DNA of 45,974 nucleotides from contig JAXFDY010000048.1 in NCBI GenBank assembly GCA_034172985.1, forward strand, positions 1 through 45,974, in the 5' to 3' direction. Positions 8,001 through 15,923 of this stretch are shown here, piece by piece. Made by a program: the position numbers and the translations under genes. The stretch's first letter is position 1; the number at the start of each line of letters is the position of its first letter. This DNA comes from CAG-303 sp034172985 (GTDB lineage: Bacteria > Bacillota > Clostridia > Lachnospirales > Lachnospiraceae). A model generated the notes under the pieces. The model worked only from the letters and a program-made list of their open reading frames with translations, did no database searches and was not told the DNA's origin.

Positions 8001-9666
8001 CGCCCAACAGATATCTGAGAATATCGATAACCGTATATTGACCATCTGCAATTCCTAATAAATTTGATGCATTTGCCACAGTAATGCCGTTTGCATAGTT
8101 TGATGGAATCAAGCTGGAATCACCATTAAAACAATAATAGTGTCGGTCCAGATACATATTCCTTGACCTAAAATCCTGATTATCCTTTATAAAAGTTAAA
8201 TCATAAGTCCAATTCTCCTGTACAAGAGTATTATAGTATTTTAGTGAACCATCCGGATTGGTATCTGACTGGATTTTATACTGAATATTTTCGCTGCTAT
8301 TACCACTATGATCGTACTGAACGCCCTGATATAAATAAGCAAGATAATTTCCCCAGTCAGCATCTGTAACAAAGTTAGTCACTGTATTCTTGCAATCCTT
8401 AATGATATCTGCCCCATTGGCAGCTTTACTGTCTGCTGTATGGTCTGCATAATATTCAGAGCTCAACACTGCTGTTTTTACACCATATTCATTGTATACC
8501 GCATAGTTTGTGGAAATCATATTCTCCACTATAGCATATCCATTACATACCTCTCCGGCACTGTTAGTAATCTGATATTTTTCATCCGCAGCTACATCTG
8601 CCTCTACTGAACGTATAATTGCCTCCAGACGATATATATTATTACCATTGGTTCCTATAGTACTGGCATCAAAGATGATTGGTACCTGGGCTGTCTTACC
8701 ATTTACACTCTTTCCCTTTAATGTAACTTCCAATATTTTGGCAGCTGATTCCCATGAGATATCTCTGGAAATATAATAGCCTTTGTTATCACTATCTTTA
8801 TAAATCGTATATGCAGGATTATCCCCTGTATATCTTGACGCAATATCCTCTGCCGAACCATAGGTTACATACTCATAGGTGGTATAACCTGGTATATTTC
8901 CTGAAGCTGCATCTGACTTAGTGAAATTTCCACTTCCATCCTTTTTGTATACAACCAGATTTTCTTTTGCTCCTTTATACCAGTTTCCGCTGGCATCCTT
9001 CTTATACTGGGATAAAAACTCATATCCCTCTACTGTTCCGCCATCATGATCTCTCGTATTGATATAAATCAAATCAGCATTGCTGATATCATCAATAGTC
9101 AGCTTATTTGCCTCTACCAGATCGACATCCAATCTTCCATCCAAAAAGGTGGCATAATCCGGCACTACTTCGTTCAGAAATAGATTTTCAATTTCCAAAT
9201 ATACCTTATTTGTAAATAAGTTTTCATGATACATAACAAGGAAATTGCTAAATCCCATATTTGTCAGCTGACCGGAACCTGTAGTTTTTACATCATTCTT
9301 GGCGCCATCTGACAATTTACTATATATTTCTTCCATACCAGCTGCATCTGTGCTGATATAATCGAATTTTTCCTGTATACTGCTATCTGCTGTATAGAAC
9401 AAAAACTCTCCACAACAATCATCCGGCACAATCTCAAGAATATTAAAGGTACGATTCGGGTCTGCTTTCATCTCTGCGATGACCTGATCGAAGTAACCGG
9501 TACTTTCCTGACCGCTATTGCTTTCCCCTTCTTCTGCCTCAGACACAAAAGGTGCATTGCTAAAACATGTGGAAACCACCACAAGGATTACAAGAACTAA
9601 TGAGATAAAACGTTTTTTCTTTTTATTAATCATATCAAATACTGTTAAACTACTTTTATTCTTCAT
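5086..9666 (-). CDS. Giant secreted protein of the pilus operon (DUF5057-like)
   Basis: 1526 aa with a clear signal peptide (basic start, hydrophobic core at about 20-36, likely cleavage near VSEA-EEG). The motif [IV]-L-[EQ]-I-[VE]-P recurs three times: FNILEIVPDD near residue 55, LKVLEIEPTT in the middle and IEVLQIVPAS near residue 970. Each is followed by Rossmann-like patches (YDIIYVGDN, NIVLLGNKLY, YDMLVIGFGDMY with FINSGKAVLFSHDT), resembling a glutamine-amidotransferase/ThuA-like fold. I believe this corresponds to the family named DUF5057, but cannot confirm it by search. The protein is rich in Tyr, Asn, Asp and Thr and has no sortase motif or obvious C-terminal anchor. It follows directly after four minor prepilin genes, the position of the PilY1 tip adhesin in Gram-negative minor-pilin operons. 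Function is unknown; a pilus-tip or surface protein is inferred from position. An AGGAGG lies a rather long 14 nt before the ATG. Confidence 0.8.
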   Translation of the reverse strand: MKNKSSLTVFDMINKKKKRFISLVLVILVVVSTCFSNAPFVSEAEEGESNSGQESTGYFDQVIAEMKADPNRTFNILEIVPDDCCGEFLFYTADSSIQEKFDYISTDAAGMEEIYSKLSDGAKNDVKTTGSGQLTNMGFSNFLVMYHENLFTNKVYLEIENLFLNEVVPDYATFLDGRLDVDLVEANKLTIDDISNADLIYINTRDHDGGTVEGYEFLSQYKKDASGNWYKGAKENLVVYKKDGSGNFTKSDAASGNIPGYTTYEYVTYGSAEDIASRYTGDNPAYTIYKDSDNKGYYISRDISWESAAKILEVTLKGKSVNGKTAQVPIIFDASTIGTNGNNIYRLEAIIRSVEADVAADEKYQITNSAGEVCNGYAIVENMISTNYAVYNEYGVKTAVLSSEYYADHTADSKAANGADIIKDCKNTVTNFVTDADWGNYLAYLYQGVQYDHSGNSSENIQYKIQSDTNPDGSLKYYNTLVQENWTYDLTFIKDNQDFRSRNMYLDRHYYCFNGDSSLIPSNYANGITVANASNLLGIADGQYTVIDILRYLLGVSDGEYSGRKGGIYLKVLEIEPTTDFVFDTEESIKTLAKDIGIDESKLISKSSLTPNADGTYTVPAGKYVIDVDCYSTNAVNALNNSFVETYDIIYVGDNIGNLNTMNGSTVYNDTSLNGYVYLAYGDLVKVNDVLMGMLTTDFETDSEGNYRYQSGTSNRYLKNVYTEVVSYCDANGYNNANMYKVTAGNARYPDNDLTEYKMNELIEFAQAGNIVLLGNKLYQPSFTYPTSHMRNMIRTISEDASLKYTVVRYTPSTSSSTYTKARNVINIYRNLNPVIKSVSVMHGSDEIGDISYNGGIVVPQITVDKNNPTETNLQFKATIDNVDINKNYKVLVVIDKNGDGIFNEVQSTNDGNEAYDPKVLTGSEIMSNGVTINVTLDKGYSGVFIWKLLITEEDTTKNIRSEVSGSIAIKGVDKNIEVLQIVPASTSTTLLMAYYDETTGNSIHIKDLATKNKAKYVTTPGLYDNMTTCSSTYPFEELLWETYKSIGYKIQVTAMTPALFNEEYGNLQDYDMLVIGFGDMYAKADVSKDAANAIEEFINSGKAVLFSHDTVAFSVLRADEYKTTKPKQSASAGIGKVYEGAYASGYSSSGSKSTAGGYWSGNISTRFRSLVGMDRYNVSSYNLDSSDTNTEPKNVPKDADGNSITEIQGISTGTLLRYAFVRDGLVWSGDTGNMSKNLYNWAPYNGNFSTAMTSNLTTTKVSSINVGQVTQYPYNIDKEITVATTHTQYFQLDLEMPTVTEGGITTEDPDNKVMVWYTLGSNNATSGYYYYTKGDAANNFYIYSKANITYTGAGHSDMIDENTSAITAGNEAELKLFVNTIVKAITAGNFTPRITVTNAQKSSGRNHIYIYEYMADSDYHIDFYAQDDDLVTGSGKFKSAKITWTPDGATDAVTLIDYGNTLVCGTARTFNVQDAKSSIGDASYAQLISEIKGGTADLTIEVTDGRGAKAIENVTFSMRNLFALD

Positions 9667-9684
9667 AATAAATGTCTCATCCTC

Positions 9685-10356
9685 CTAATCATATTTTGCA
9701 GCCTGGCTTCTGGTCAATACCGAATAGGTTTTTATGTTCCCGGAAGCATCCGTAATCTGAATCTCTGTCATCTTATTTCTTAATCTTATTTCTTTACTCA
9801 GACTCATAGTCTTTTTATTATAAGTAAGCACTACATTTACATTTACACTGACAGGTCCCACCACATAACCTGCTGTAGAATGCGTCTCTCCTTCAGGCCA
9901 GTCTTTTAATGTATTATTTAAATTAACTTTAAAATCACTAACCTTATCGGATAACTCATATCCTTTATCCTGACTATCGATATCAGTTTTATCGATTTTC
10001 TTCGTACGTAAATATAACTTTGAGCCCTTACATATAATAACCCGTTCCGTTCCAATATCATCAGTCCACTTATTTTCGCTCTGATTCCACTTTCCTGTGT
10101 AAACATAAGACACATCTGTATCACTCGTATCAATACATAAATATGTTGTTTCCATAATGGCCGACTCTAACTGTTCCGATATTTCCTGAAGTTCATTCTG
10201 GATAGTAACCTTGGTATTTTCTGATGAAAACCATTTACTTCCATTTGTCATCAGTGAACCTACCAGCAGAACAACTACGCTGGCTACAGCCATAGCCACC
10301 ACAAGCTCCACAAGCGAGAAGCCTCGACTATTGATTTTTTTTCTGCTTTTTACCAT
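9685..10356 (-). CDS. Minor prepilin (PilW-like)
   Basis: 223 aa with a class III (type IV prepilin) leader: basic start, cleavage site RG-FSLVELVVAMAVASVV, canonical Phe+1 and Glu+5, then a ~20-residue hydrophobic helix. The C-terminal domain is mostly beta-type and has no strong family signature. Its place after the GspH-like gene and before the PilY1-position protein, and its size, fit a PilW-type minor pilin that helps prime the pilus tip. The start is supported by GGGGTG seven bases upstream. Twelve bases separate it from the preceding prepilin gene and 18 bases from the next gene, as expected within an operon. Confidence 0.88.
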   Translation of the reverse strand: MVKSRKKINSRGFSLVELVVAMAVASVVVLLVGSLMTNGSKWFSSENTKVTIQNELQEISEQLESAIMETTYLCIDTSDTDVSYVYTGKWNQSENKWTDDIGTERVIICKGSKLYLRTKKIDKTDIDSQDKGYELSDKVSDFKVNLNNTLKDWPEGETHSTAGYVVGPVSVNVNVVLTYNKKTMSLSKEIRLRNKMTEIQITDASGNIKTYSVLTRSQAAKYD

Positions 10357-10368
10357 CCTGTTTCACCC

Positions 10369-10965
10369 CTACTCATATATAATCTTTCCAGTCAGAAAAT
10401 ATAAATCAATTCCTTTTTTTGCGTTGGAATTTGCACTTTTTACTTTAATATTGATATTTTCTTTCGATTCATCTACTGCCATGGACGTCTCATAAACTAC
10501 CGTATCAGACGTACCATCCGATTTATTATCTTCTACCTTTATTACCTTGCCACTTCCCTTTTCAAAAGTGATGACAAGTTCATATCCTTCTCGTATGTCA
10601 GCATTAATCTTTGAGTCACCACAAGTATACTCAACATCCAGTTTTCCATTCAGTTTCTGTGAATTATACTCCTGTGGATCTTCTACCTTCACACCACTGA
10701 CTGTTTTTTCATTTACTTTGAAAGTTGTTACTGTGTATTTTCCATCCTCATTACTGATTACCAACTGCCAGTAATAATCACAATAAATATTTTTGGCATT
10801 TTTCTGTGTTTCCTGCATCTGAGTAATCAGGGTATTGGCTGAATCTTTCACTCGTCCCGTCTGAACTAAACCAAAACTCTGCAACCCTACTCCTGCCAGA
10901 ATAGACATTATTGCAACTATCACCAGCAATTCTACTAACGAAAAACCTCTTTGATTTAATTTCAT
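10369..10965 (-). CDS. Minor prepilin (GspH/FimT-like)
   Basis: 198 aa from the ATG at 10965, chosen because GGAAGGAGG lies seven bases before it and because it gives a normal short prepilin leader (MKLNQRG). The longer frame from 10986 would add a leader with no ribosome site. The cleavage site is RG-FSLVELLVIVAIMSILA with Glu+5, followed by the residue pattern of pseudopilins. The globular part carries predicted beta strands with many Lys, Asp and Val residues. A GspH/FimT-type role as a tip-complex subunit is inferred from order and size. Confidence 0.88.
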   Translation of the reverse strand: MKLNQRGFSLVELLVIVAIMSILAGVGLQSFGLVQTGRVKDSANTLITQMQETQKNAKNIYCDYYWQLVISNEDGKYTVTTFKVNEKTVSGVKVEDPQEYNSQKLNGKLDVEYTCGDSKINADIREGYELVITFEKGSGKVIKVEDNKSDGTSDTVVYETSMAVDESKENINIKVKSANSNAKKGIDLYFLTGKIIYE

Positions 10966-10985
10966 TGCAACGCCTCCTTCCGGCA

Positions 10986-13514
10986 CTATTTTCTCCAGTT
11001 AACAATAGCAACTAAATCTGAATATTCCAAATTTTCTATCTCGATACTTTCCTGTCCGCCATTTACTACAGACTTATCAAATGCATCAAAATACTTTTCA
11101 AAACCGTAACCGTTGCTATCTAATACCTCATACACTTCCGACTGATTTGTATATACTTTTGCAGAATTCTTCACCGTAATATTCCCCTGACAAATTACAA
11201 GTCCAACAAAGTCGGATTCAATCGTAACATGGCCACTATTTCCATAACAAATAATGATTCCGTAAGTCGGTTTTCCAGCTCCGTTATCTGTAGTAATATC
11301 ACTTTCCCCGGACACTTCTATTTTATTTGTTTTAACTGTACAGGACTGTCCCGGAGAAAGTACAAGCAGATTATACTTATGACCGCTGGTCGTAACTTTT
11401 ACTTTCGGATCCGGATAATCTGCCAATCCGTCATCTTTACTCAAAATATACTTAGATGCCTCAAGAAGCGTATCTACACTATCGTCTACTTCAGCATCTG
11501 TAACATCCACATATCCGCCATTTTTATTTTGTTTCATTTGTTGGATTGCATCATCTGCATCTGCAATATAGATGTCAGCATTGCTTATCGTCTTTTTTGG
11601 CAGTGATGTCAGTGCACGGCAAAGGAGGTAACGTCGGATTTGCAAATCTTTCTGTATCTTAGCCGCATCAGCAATCGACACCGGCGACTGGATACCGGTG
11701 ATTGATGTACCTGTTGCTCCTTTCAACAATGTGGCATTCGCATACATCTTTCCACTTCCATCAGTCTGAATATTCAAACTACTTACCACGGAACTTAAAT
11801 TATTCATCAGCAATGTCTTGGTAGTCTGATATGCTTCATTTCCTGCATATTCCGGTTTATCTTCTAAAACACGTTGGATATATTCAGCTGATGATTTCTT
11901 ATCTTTAAAATTATAGTATATATATACTTCAAAAGATGCATTATGAGCTATTTTCTTTACAGTAACAGGATTATTTGAATCTAATAAATCGATCGCAAAG
12001 AATCCGTTCTCTGTCTTCAAAAGATTTTCTTTGATCAAATCATTGGCCAGTGTTCTATCACTCTCAATAATAGACTCATCGTCTCCTGTCAGTGCCAAAC
12101 CTACATTTGTCTTAATATTATTCCAAGTAGATATACTCATAGGATTTGTAATAGCTTCTACTTCTGTCGCACTTCCGATTCCTTTCATGGCATCTGTCAA
12201 AGTAAAATATTTATCCAACACAATATATGCATCCTGATCTCCTTTGGCCGATACACCTTCGCCGGTTGCATAAGACACACTGTCTGATAACTTAATATAA
12301 GAACGTCCGCCCAAAATAAAATCTGTCAAATTCATACTCAGAGTCGATGTGCTTCCGTTTAAGATAATTGCGCTACTATGAGAGGCACCATCTGACTCAC
12401 CATCACTTTTATATCCATAGTAATTACCATTAAGAGTAACTGAACTGGTATTCGAATTGATCTCCAAATCATCCTCATTATAAAAATTATTATTTATATC
12501 TGCATTCAGTGTAATATTGTTACCTTCTGACAACAAAGTATTTTCTGCCCATATATCAGTATTCTGCATTTTTGCGGTAGAACCTGTCTGCATTTTAAAA
12601 TTATCTCTGGAAATCAGACGGATACAACTATTTCCTTCCCCTGCAGGTACTTTTTCTCCCGTATCATACGATGCATCCATCTGTCCTATAAACTGAACTG
12701 AGCTATTATCTGTCAGATTAATATTTTTTCCTGCATAAATCGAAGAAGCTACGTTAATTCCGGTTCCCTCAAATGAAACATCCGTATCTGATATTAAAGT
12801 ATAATACAAAAAATCAGTCAGCTTACTTTCCTCTGTAAACTTGATTGTCATATTAGGATATACAATCTGGATATCTGTGGTAATATCAGAGAAATAATCC
12901 TTTGCAGAAAGATAACTAATTTTCACATCTTTTAATAATATATAATATTTGCCAGTTGCAGAATCACACTCGCTGGTAATATCTCCTATTTGTTGTATAG
13001 AAATTTTCTTTGTCTGCCTCGTTTTATCCGACTGATTAGAAACACTGACATTGCGAATGCATTCCGTCAGATAATCAACAGCTTTTCCCTTTACCACATC
13101 TGCTTCGCCACTATCAAGCACAGCACTCCAGGAAGATTTTTGCGTAATTTCTTTATACATAGACTGGATAAATATCTGTTTCATCTTTGTATTCGCTTCA
13201 TCATTACTAATCATAAACTGCATTCCATTGGTAGGATTCACTTCCACTAACTCTGTAGATACCTGAGCAAAAGACGTGTTGACCACTGTCAAAGCCTTCA
13301 CCCCTAATCCGGTATATATTTCGTCCAATGCGGATTCTGCTGTATAAAACGCCCGGTCTGCATTAATCTGTGCACGTTTTAAAGCCAAATTTGCTGAAGC
13401 AGCACAGATGATTGTCATTGCGATAATAGAGATAAATGCGATAGCAGCCACTGCCAGTATTAAGGTTGAACCATGGTTATTTAATTTTTTATATGTGTTT
13501 TTATTTTTTAACAT
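10986..13514 (-). CDS. Very large PilX/GspK-like prepilin
   Basis: 842 aa. The N-terminus (MLKNKNTYKKLNNHG then STLILAVAAIAFISIIAMTI) is a prepilin-like leader and helix, but the residue at +1 is Ser and at +5 is Leu instead of Glu. Loss of Glu5 is typical of GspK/PilX-type tip subunits, which need no partner below them in the filament. The helix is followed by the PilX-like stretch RAFYTAESALDEIYTGLG. The remaining ~750 residues are far larger than usual PilX (about 170 aa) and hold a repetitive beta-rich part (about 240-430) of the kind seen in polymer-forming or beta-helix surface domains, and a similar short part near 720-790. AAAGGA lies seven bases before the ATG. It is likely a tip-exposed minor pilin; the extra domain could bind substrate, but that is inference. 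Confidence 0.8.
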   Translation of the reverse strand: MLKNKNTYKKLNNHGSTLILAVAAIAFISIIAMTIICAASANLALKRAQINADRAFYTAESALDEIYTGLGVKALTVVNTSFAQVSTELVEVNPTNGMQFMISNDEANTKMKQIFIQSMYKEITQKSSWSAVLDSGEADVVKGKAVDYLTECIRNVSVSNQSDKTRQTKKISIQQIGDITSECDSATGKYYILLKDVKISYLSAKDYFSDITTDIQIVYPNMTIKFTEESKLTDFLYYTLISDTDVSFEGTGINVASSIYAGKNINLTDNSSVQFIGQMDASYDTGEKVPAGEGNSCIRLISRDNFKMQTGSTAKMQNTDIWAENTLLSEGNNITLNADINNNFYNEDDLEINSNTSSVTLNGNYYGYKSDGESDGASHSSAIILNGSTSTLSMNLTDFILGGRSYIKLSDSVSYATGEGVSAKGDQDAYIVLDKYFTLTDAMKGIGSATEVEAITNPMSISTWNNIKTNVGLALTGDDESIIESDRTLANDLIKENLLKTENGFFAIDLLDSNNPVTVKKIAHNASFEVYIYYNFKDKKSSAEYIQRVLEDKPEYAGNEAYQTTKTLLMNNLSSVVSSLNIQTDGSGKMYANATLLKGATGTSITGIQSPVSIADAAKIQKDLQIRRYLLCRALTSLPKKTISNADIYIADADDAIQQMKQNKNGGYVDVTDAEVDDSVDTLLEASKYILSKDDGLADYPDPKVKVTTSGHKYNLLVLSPGQSCTVKTNKIEVSGESDITTDNGAGKPTYGIIICYGNSGHVTIESDFVGLVICQGNITVKNSAKVYTNQSEVYEVLDSNGYGFEKYFDAFDKSVVNGGQESIEIENLEYSDLVAIVNWRK

Positions 13515-13527
13515 AATCCATTCCTTT

Positions 13528-14724
13528 CTACTTCGTCAACGATGTCAATAAGGTAGCTACTGTTTCTCCATCCGGAGCATCCTTTCTCACCGTCACTTTC
13601 AACTGATAGATATAATTCACACTTTTTGTATTTCCCGTCAGTTCATTAAACGTCGGTACCCCAGTAGCTGAATTATATGATGTTCCCGTGACAGAATCCC
13701 TGTATTTCTTTCCGAAATCAGTGATATTGGAATACAAAATCATATTCTGCTCAAAAGGAATCTTGTGCACATCAGCATTCTTTGCCACCCCATTGCATGA
13801 GAAATTAAAATAGATATTTTCCTGATTTAGCGCTATAAGATCTGTACTTACCGTGCCATTATCATTTAAAGCATATGTTTTCTGCTGCATTAGGAAGATT
13901 CTGACTACTTTTTCTTTATCTTCATCTCCTGTATAAGAGTAATTAAATTCTATTTTATCTCCACTTTTCTTATTCGTTAAAGCAGAATCTGTCCGGTCAA
14001 ACATGACTGGTATAATATAAATATATGGTAACTCGTCTGTTGCTTTCACACTTTCACTTTTGATGAATATTGTGTCTCCGACCTTTGTTCCTGATTTTGA
14101 ATTCACATATGTATCCATGGTAATGGATATGGTATAACTGTCTTCTTCCCCTGCTGCTACCTCAGCCGGTGTAGCTGCCACATAGGCACACTGAATATTA
14201 AAAACGGTATACTTATCTGCTGTTGCATCCGCCGCCGTAACTGCATTATCATTCTTTTTATATTTATCATAAATCATAATGGTGCTATCATCACTAATAT
14301 TACTAAAAACAGGAGTTTTTGCAATATTGGCAAAGAAGTCATATGCTGCATTTTCTGATGGATCTGCAGTGAGCTCTGCTGTGATAAAGAATTTTTCTTT
14401 TGCATCACCTAAGACGTAATGGTTATCTCCCTGAAGTTCATCTCCATACTGATTCTGTGAAGTAAATGTTGTAAAATTTTCCACATATGTATTATTTCCG
14501 GTTCCACCATAATTTTTTACAATATCCTCAAGAGACATTGTCTGGAATGTTTCTGCTACGTCTTTGGCTGTTTGTTCTGCGTCTGCAGTAATTCTCGCTT
14601 CGTTATTCACCCGCATTCCTGCTGTAAATGTGTTCAGGAATGGAATCGATACAATGGCTATGATAGCTATCGTCACCAATACTTCGATTAGAGTCAGACC
14701 TTTGTTGTTCATTTTTCTTCTCAT
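13528..14724 (-). CDS. Minor prepilin (PilV/GspI-like)
   Basis: A prepilin with leader MRRKMNNKG, cleavage before LTLIEVLVTIAIIAIVSIPFL, with Glu+5. Leu replaces Phe at +1, as in many PilV/GspI proteins. The following FTAGMRVNNEARITADAEQTAKDVAETFQ helix is typical. About 398 aa, longer than usual PilV (about 180), with a beta-rich C-terminal part. The start is uncertain. ATG at 14724 (GGAAG six bases upstream) is preferred, but ATG at 14736 and GTG at 14745 are in frame and only 4-7 residues longer. It sits between the PilO-like and PilX-like genes, 13 bases from the latter. Confidence 0.86.
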   Translation of the reverse strand: MRRKMNNKGLTLIEVLVTIAIIAIVSIPFLNTFTAGMRVNNEARITADAEQTAKDVAETFQTMSLEDIVKNYGGTGNNTYVENFTTFTSQNQYGDELQGDNHYVLGDAKEKFFITAELTADPSENAAYDFFANIAKTPVFSNISDDSTIMIYDKYKKNDNAVTAADATADKYTVFNIQCAYVAATPAEVAAGEEDSYTISITMDTYVNSKSGTKVGDTIFIKSESVKATDELPYIYIIPVMFDRTDSALTNKKSGDKIEFNYSYTGDEDKEKVVRIFLMQQKTYALNDNGTVSTDLIALNQENIYFNFSCNGVAKNADVHKIPFEQNMILYSNITDFGKKYRDSVTGTSYNSATGVPTFNELTGNTKSVNYIYQLKVTVRKDAPDGETVATLLTSLTK

Positions 14725-14757
14725 ATCTTCTTCCATTCCTTTCACATTTCATTTTTA

Positions 14758-15906
14758 TTATCGATACATTTTAATACTTCCTGTTGTTGTACCTATTGTC
14801 ACACGAGGACTATCTGCATCATCATTAATAATCTTAACATTTAAATCTTTATCTGTATTATTAATAAGATTAATCTTTGCACCTGCTTTATCCTCTGCTG
14901 AATTCTTTTGAGAACTCATAATTAACAAATCAATGGTATTACCAGCATTAAAGCTTGCACCTTCAAAGTAATTTTCTACCGGATAAGTTGTAGAACCAAC
15001 CTTATAACTTACTTTGTAATCTCCTGACTTTCCAGATACTGTGATTGTAACACTCTCTACTGAGTTGCTGCTTGAGGATGCAATTGTCTTACCAAGAGCA
15101 TCATTTGCAAGACCTACTACAACAGAATCATTGTCTGAACTAAATGCACTTACCATCATAAAGATATCATAGTTATTTATGATTCCATCACCTTCTGCCT
15201 CATTGTAATCACTACCAGAGTAGAAATTATTTGAAACAAAGATATTATCAGAACCAATAGGAACTGTCTGTATATTTGTCACAGGGAATTCTCTGTCTCC
15301 ACCGGTAATATCATATGTAGACAAAACCAAAGTTCCAGTCATCTCATCATCTGTATTTGAATACTGCATATTTACAGAGTCAATGGTATACTTTCTATCG
15401 TCTCTGCTATTTAAATATTTGATAAGTTTTTTCCCTTTTTCATAAGTCGTAGAATAATTCATCGTCAATGTAACTTTATGACCCACATAATCAGTGTAAT
15501 ATACAGTTTCACCCAAATTGCTTGGATTTGAGGAGGTAATCTGTCCAAACGTATATATCGGTGTCACACCTGACATTGAAAAAGTATTAAACCATACTCC
15601 CGTATCTTCCTCTATGGACTTTGCAAGCACCATCATACCTTCCTGCGTAGTTCCGCCCGGATATTGCAGAAGTAAATTCTGGTAATCTTCTGCATATTCT
15701 TCTGTTTCATCTTTGTAATCTTCCCTGTCCGCATATAACGGATATAAAGACTTATATTTCGCAGTCAGATCATCTCTCTCCTGCTTCATGTTTTCATGCA
15801 TCTCACTGATATTTCTATAGCCGAAATAATAGGAGCAAAAAATTATGAGAGCAATCAGAAGAATCTTTACGAGATTTTTATCTCTTTCTGTCATTGTAAG
15901 TTTCAT
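14758..15906 (-). CDS. PilO-like pilus alignment protein
   Basis: 382 aa with a short cytoplasmic N-terminus, one transmembrane helix (about 13-29: LVKILLIALIIFCSYYF), then a coiled coil (about 32-80) and a ferredoxin-like alpha/beta region with ILLYPGG-type PilO spacing (NLLLQYPGGTTQEGMM). This is the PilO architecture, which pairs with PilN outside the membrane to link the cytoplasmic motor to the filament. The C-terminal ~190 residues are an added region not found in the usual ~200-aa PilO. It directly follows the PilM-PilN fusion (17-base gap) with an AAAGGAG ribosome site. The assignment rests on topology and gene order more than on conserved residues. Confidence 0.75.
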   Translation of the reverse strand: MKLTMTERDKNLVKILLIALIIFCSYYFGYRNISEMHENMKQERDDLTAKYKSLYPLYADREDYKDETEEYAEDYQNLLLQYPGGTTQEGMMVLAKSIEEDTGVWFNTFSMSGVTPIYTFGQITSSNPSNLGETVYYTDYVGHKVTLTMNYSTTYEKGKKLIKYLNSRDDRKYTIDSVNMQYSNTDDEMTGTLVLSTYDITGGDREFPVTNIQTVPIGSDNIFVSNNFYSGSDYNEAEGDGIINNYDIFMMVSAFSSDNDSVVVGLANDALGKTIASSSSNSVESVTITVSGKSGDYKVSYKVGSTTYPVENYFEGASFNAGNTIDLLIMSSQKNSAEDKAGAKINLINNTDKDLNVKIINDDADSPRVTIGTTTGSIKMYR

Positions 15907-15923
15907 AATACTTTTCTCCTTTC

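Noticed and set aside
10965..10986. Earlier start for the GspH-like prepilin at 10986
   Set aside because: The ribosome site GGAAGGAGG stands before 10965, and the longer form would add seven residues without initiation signals.
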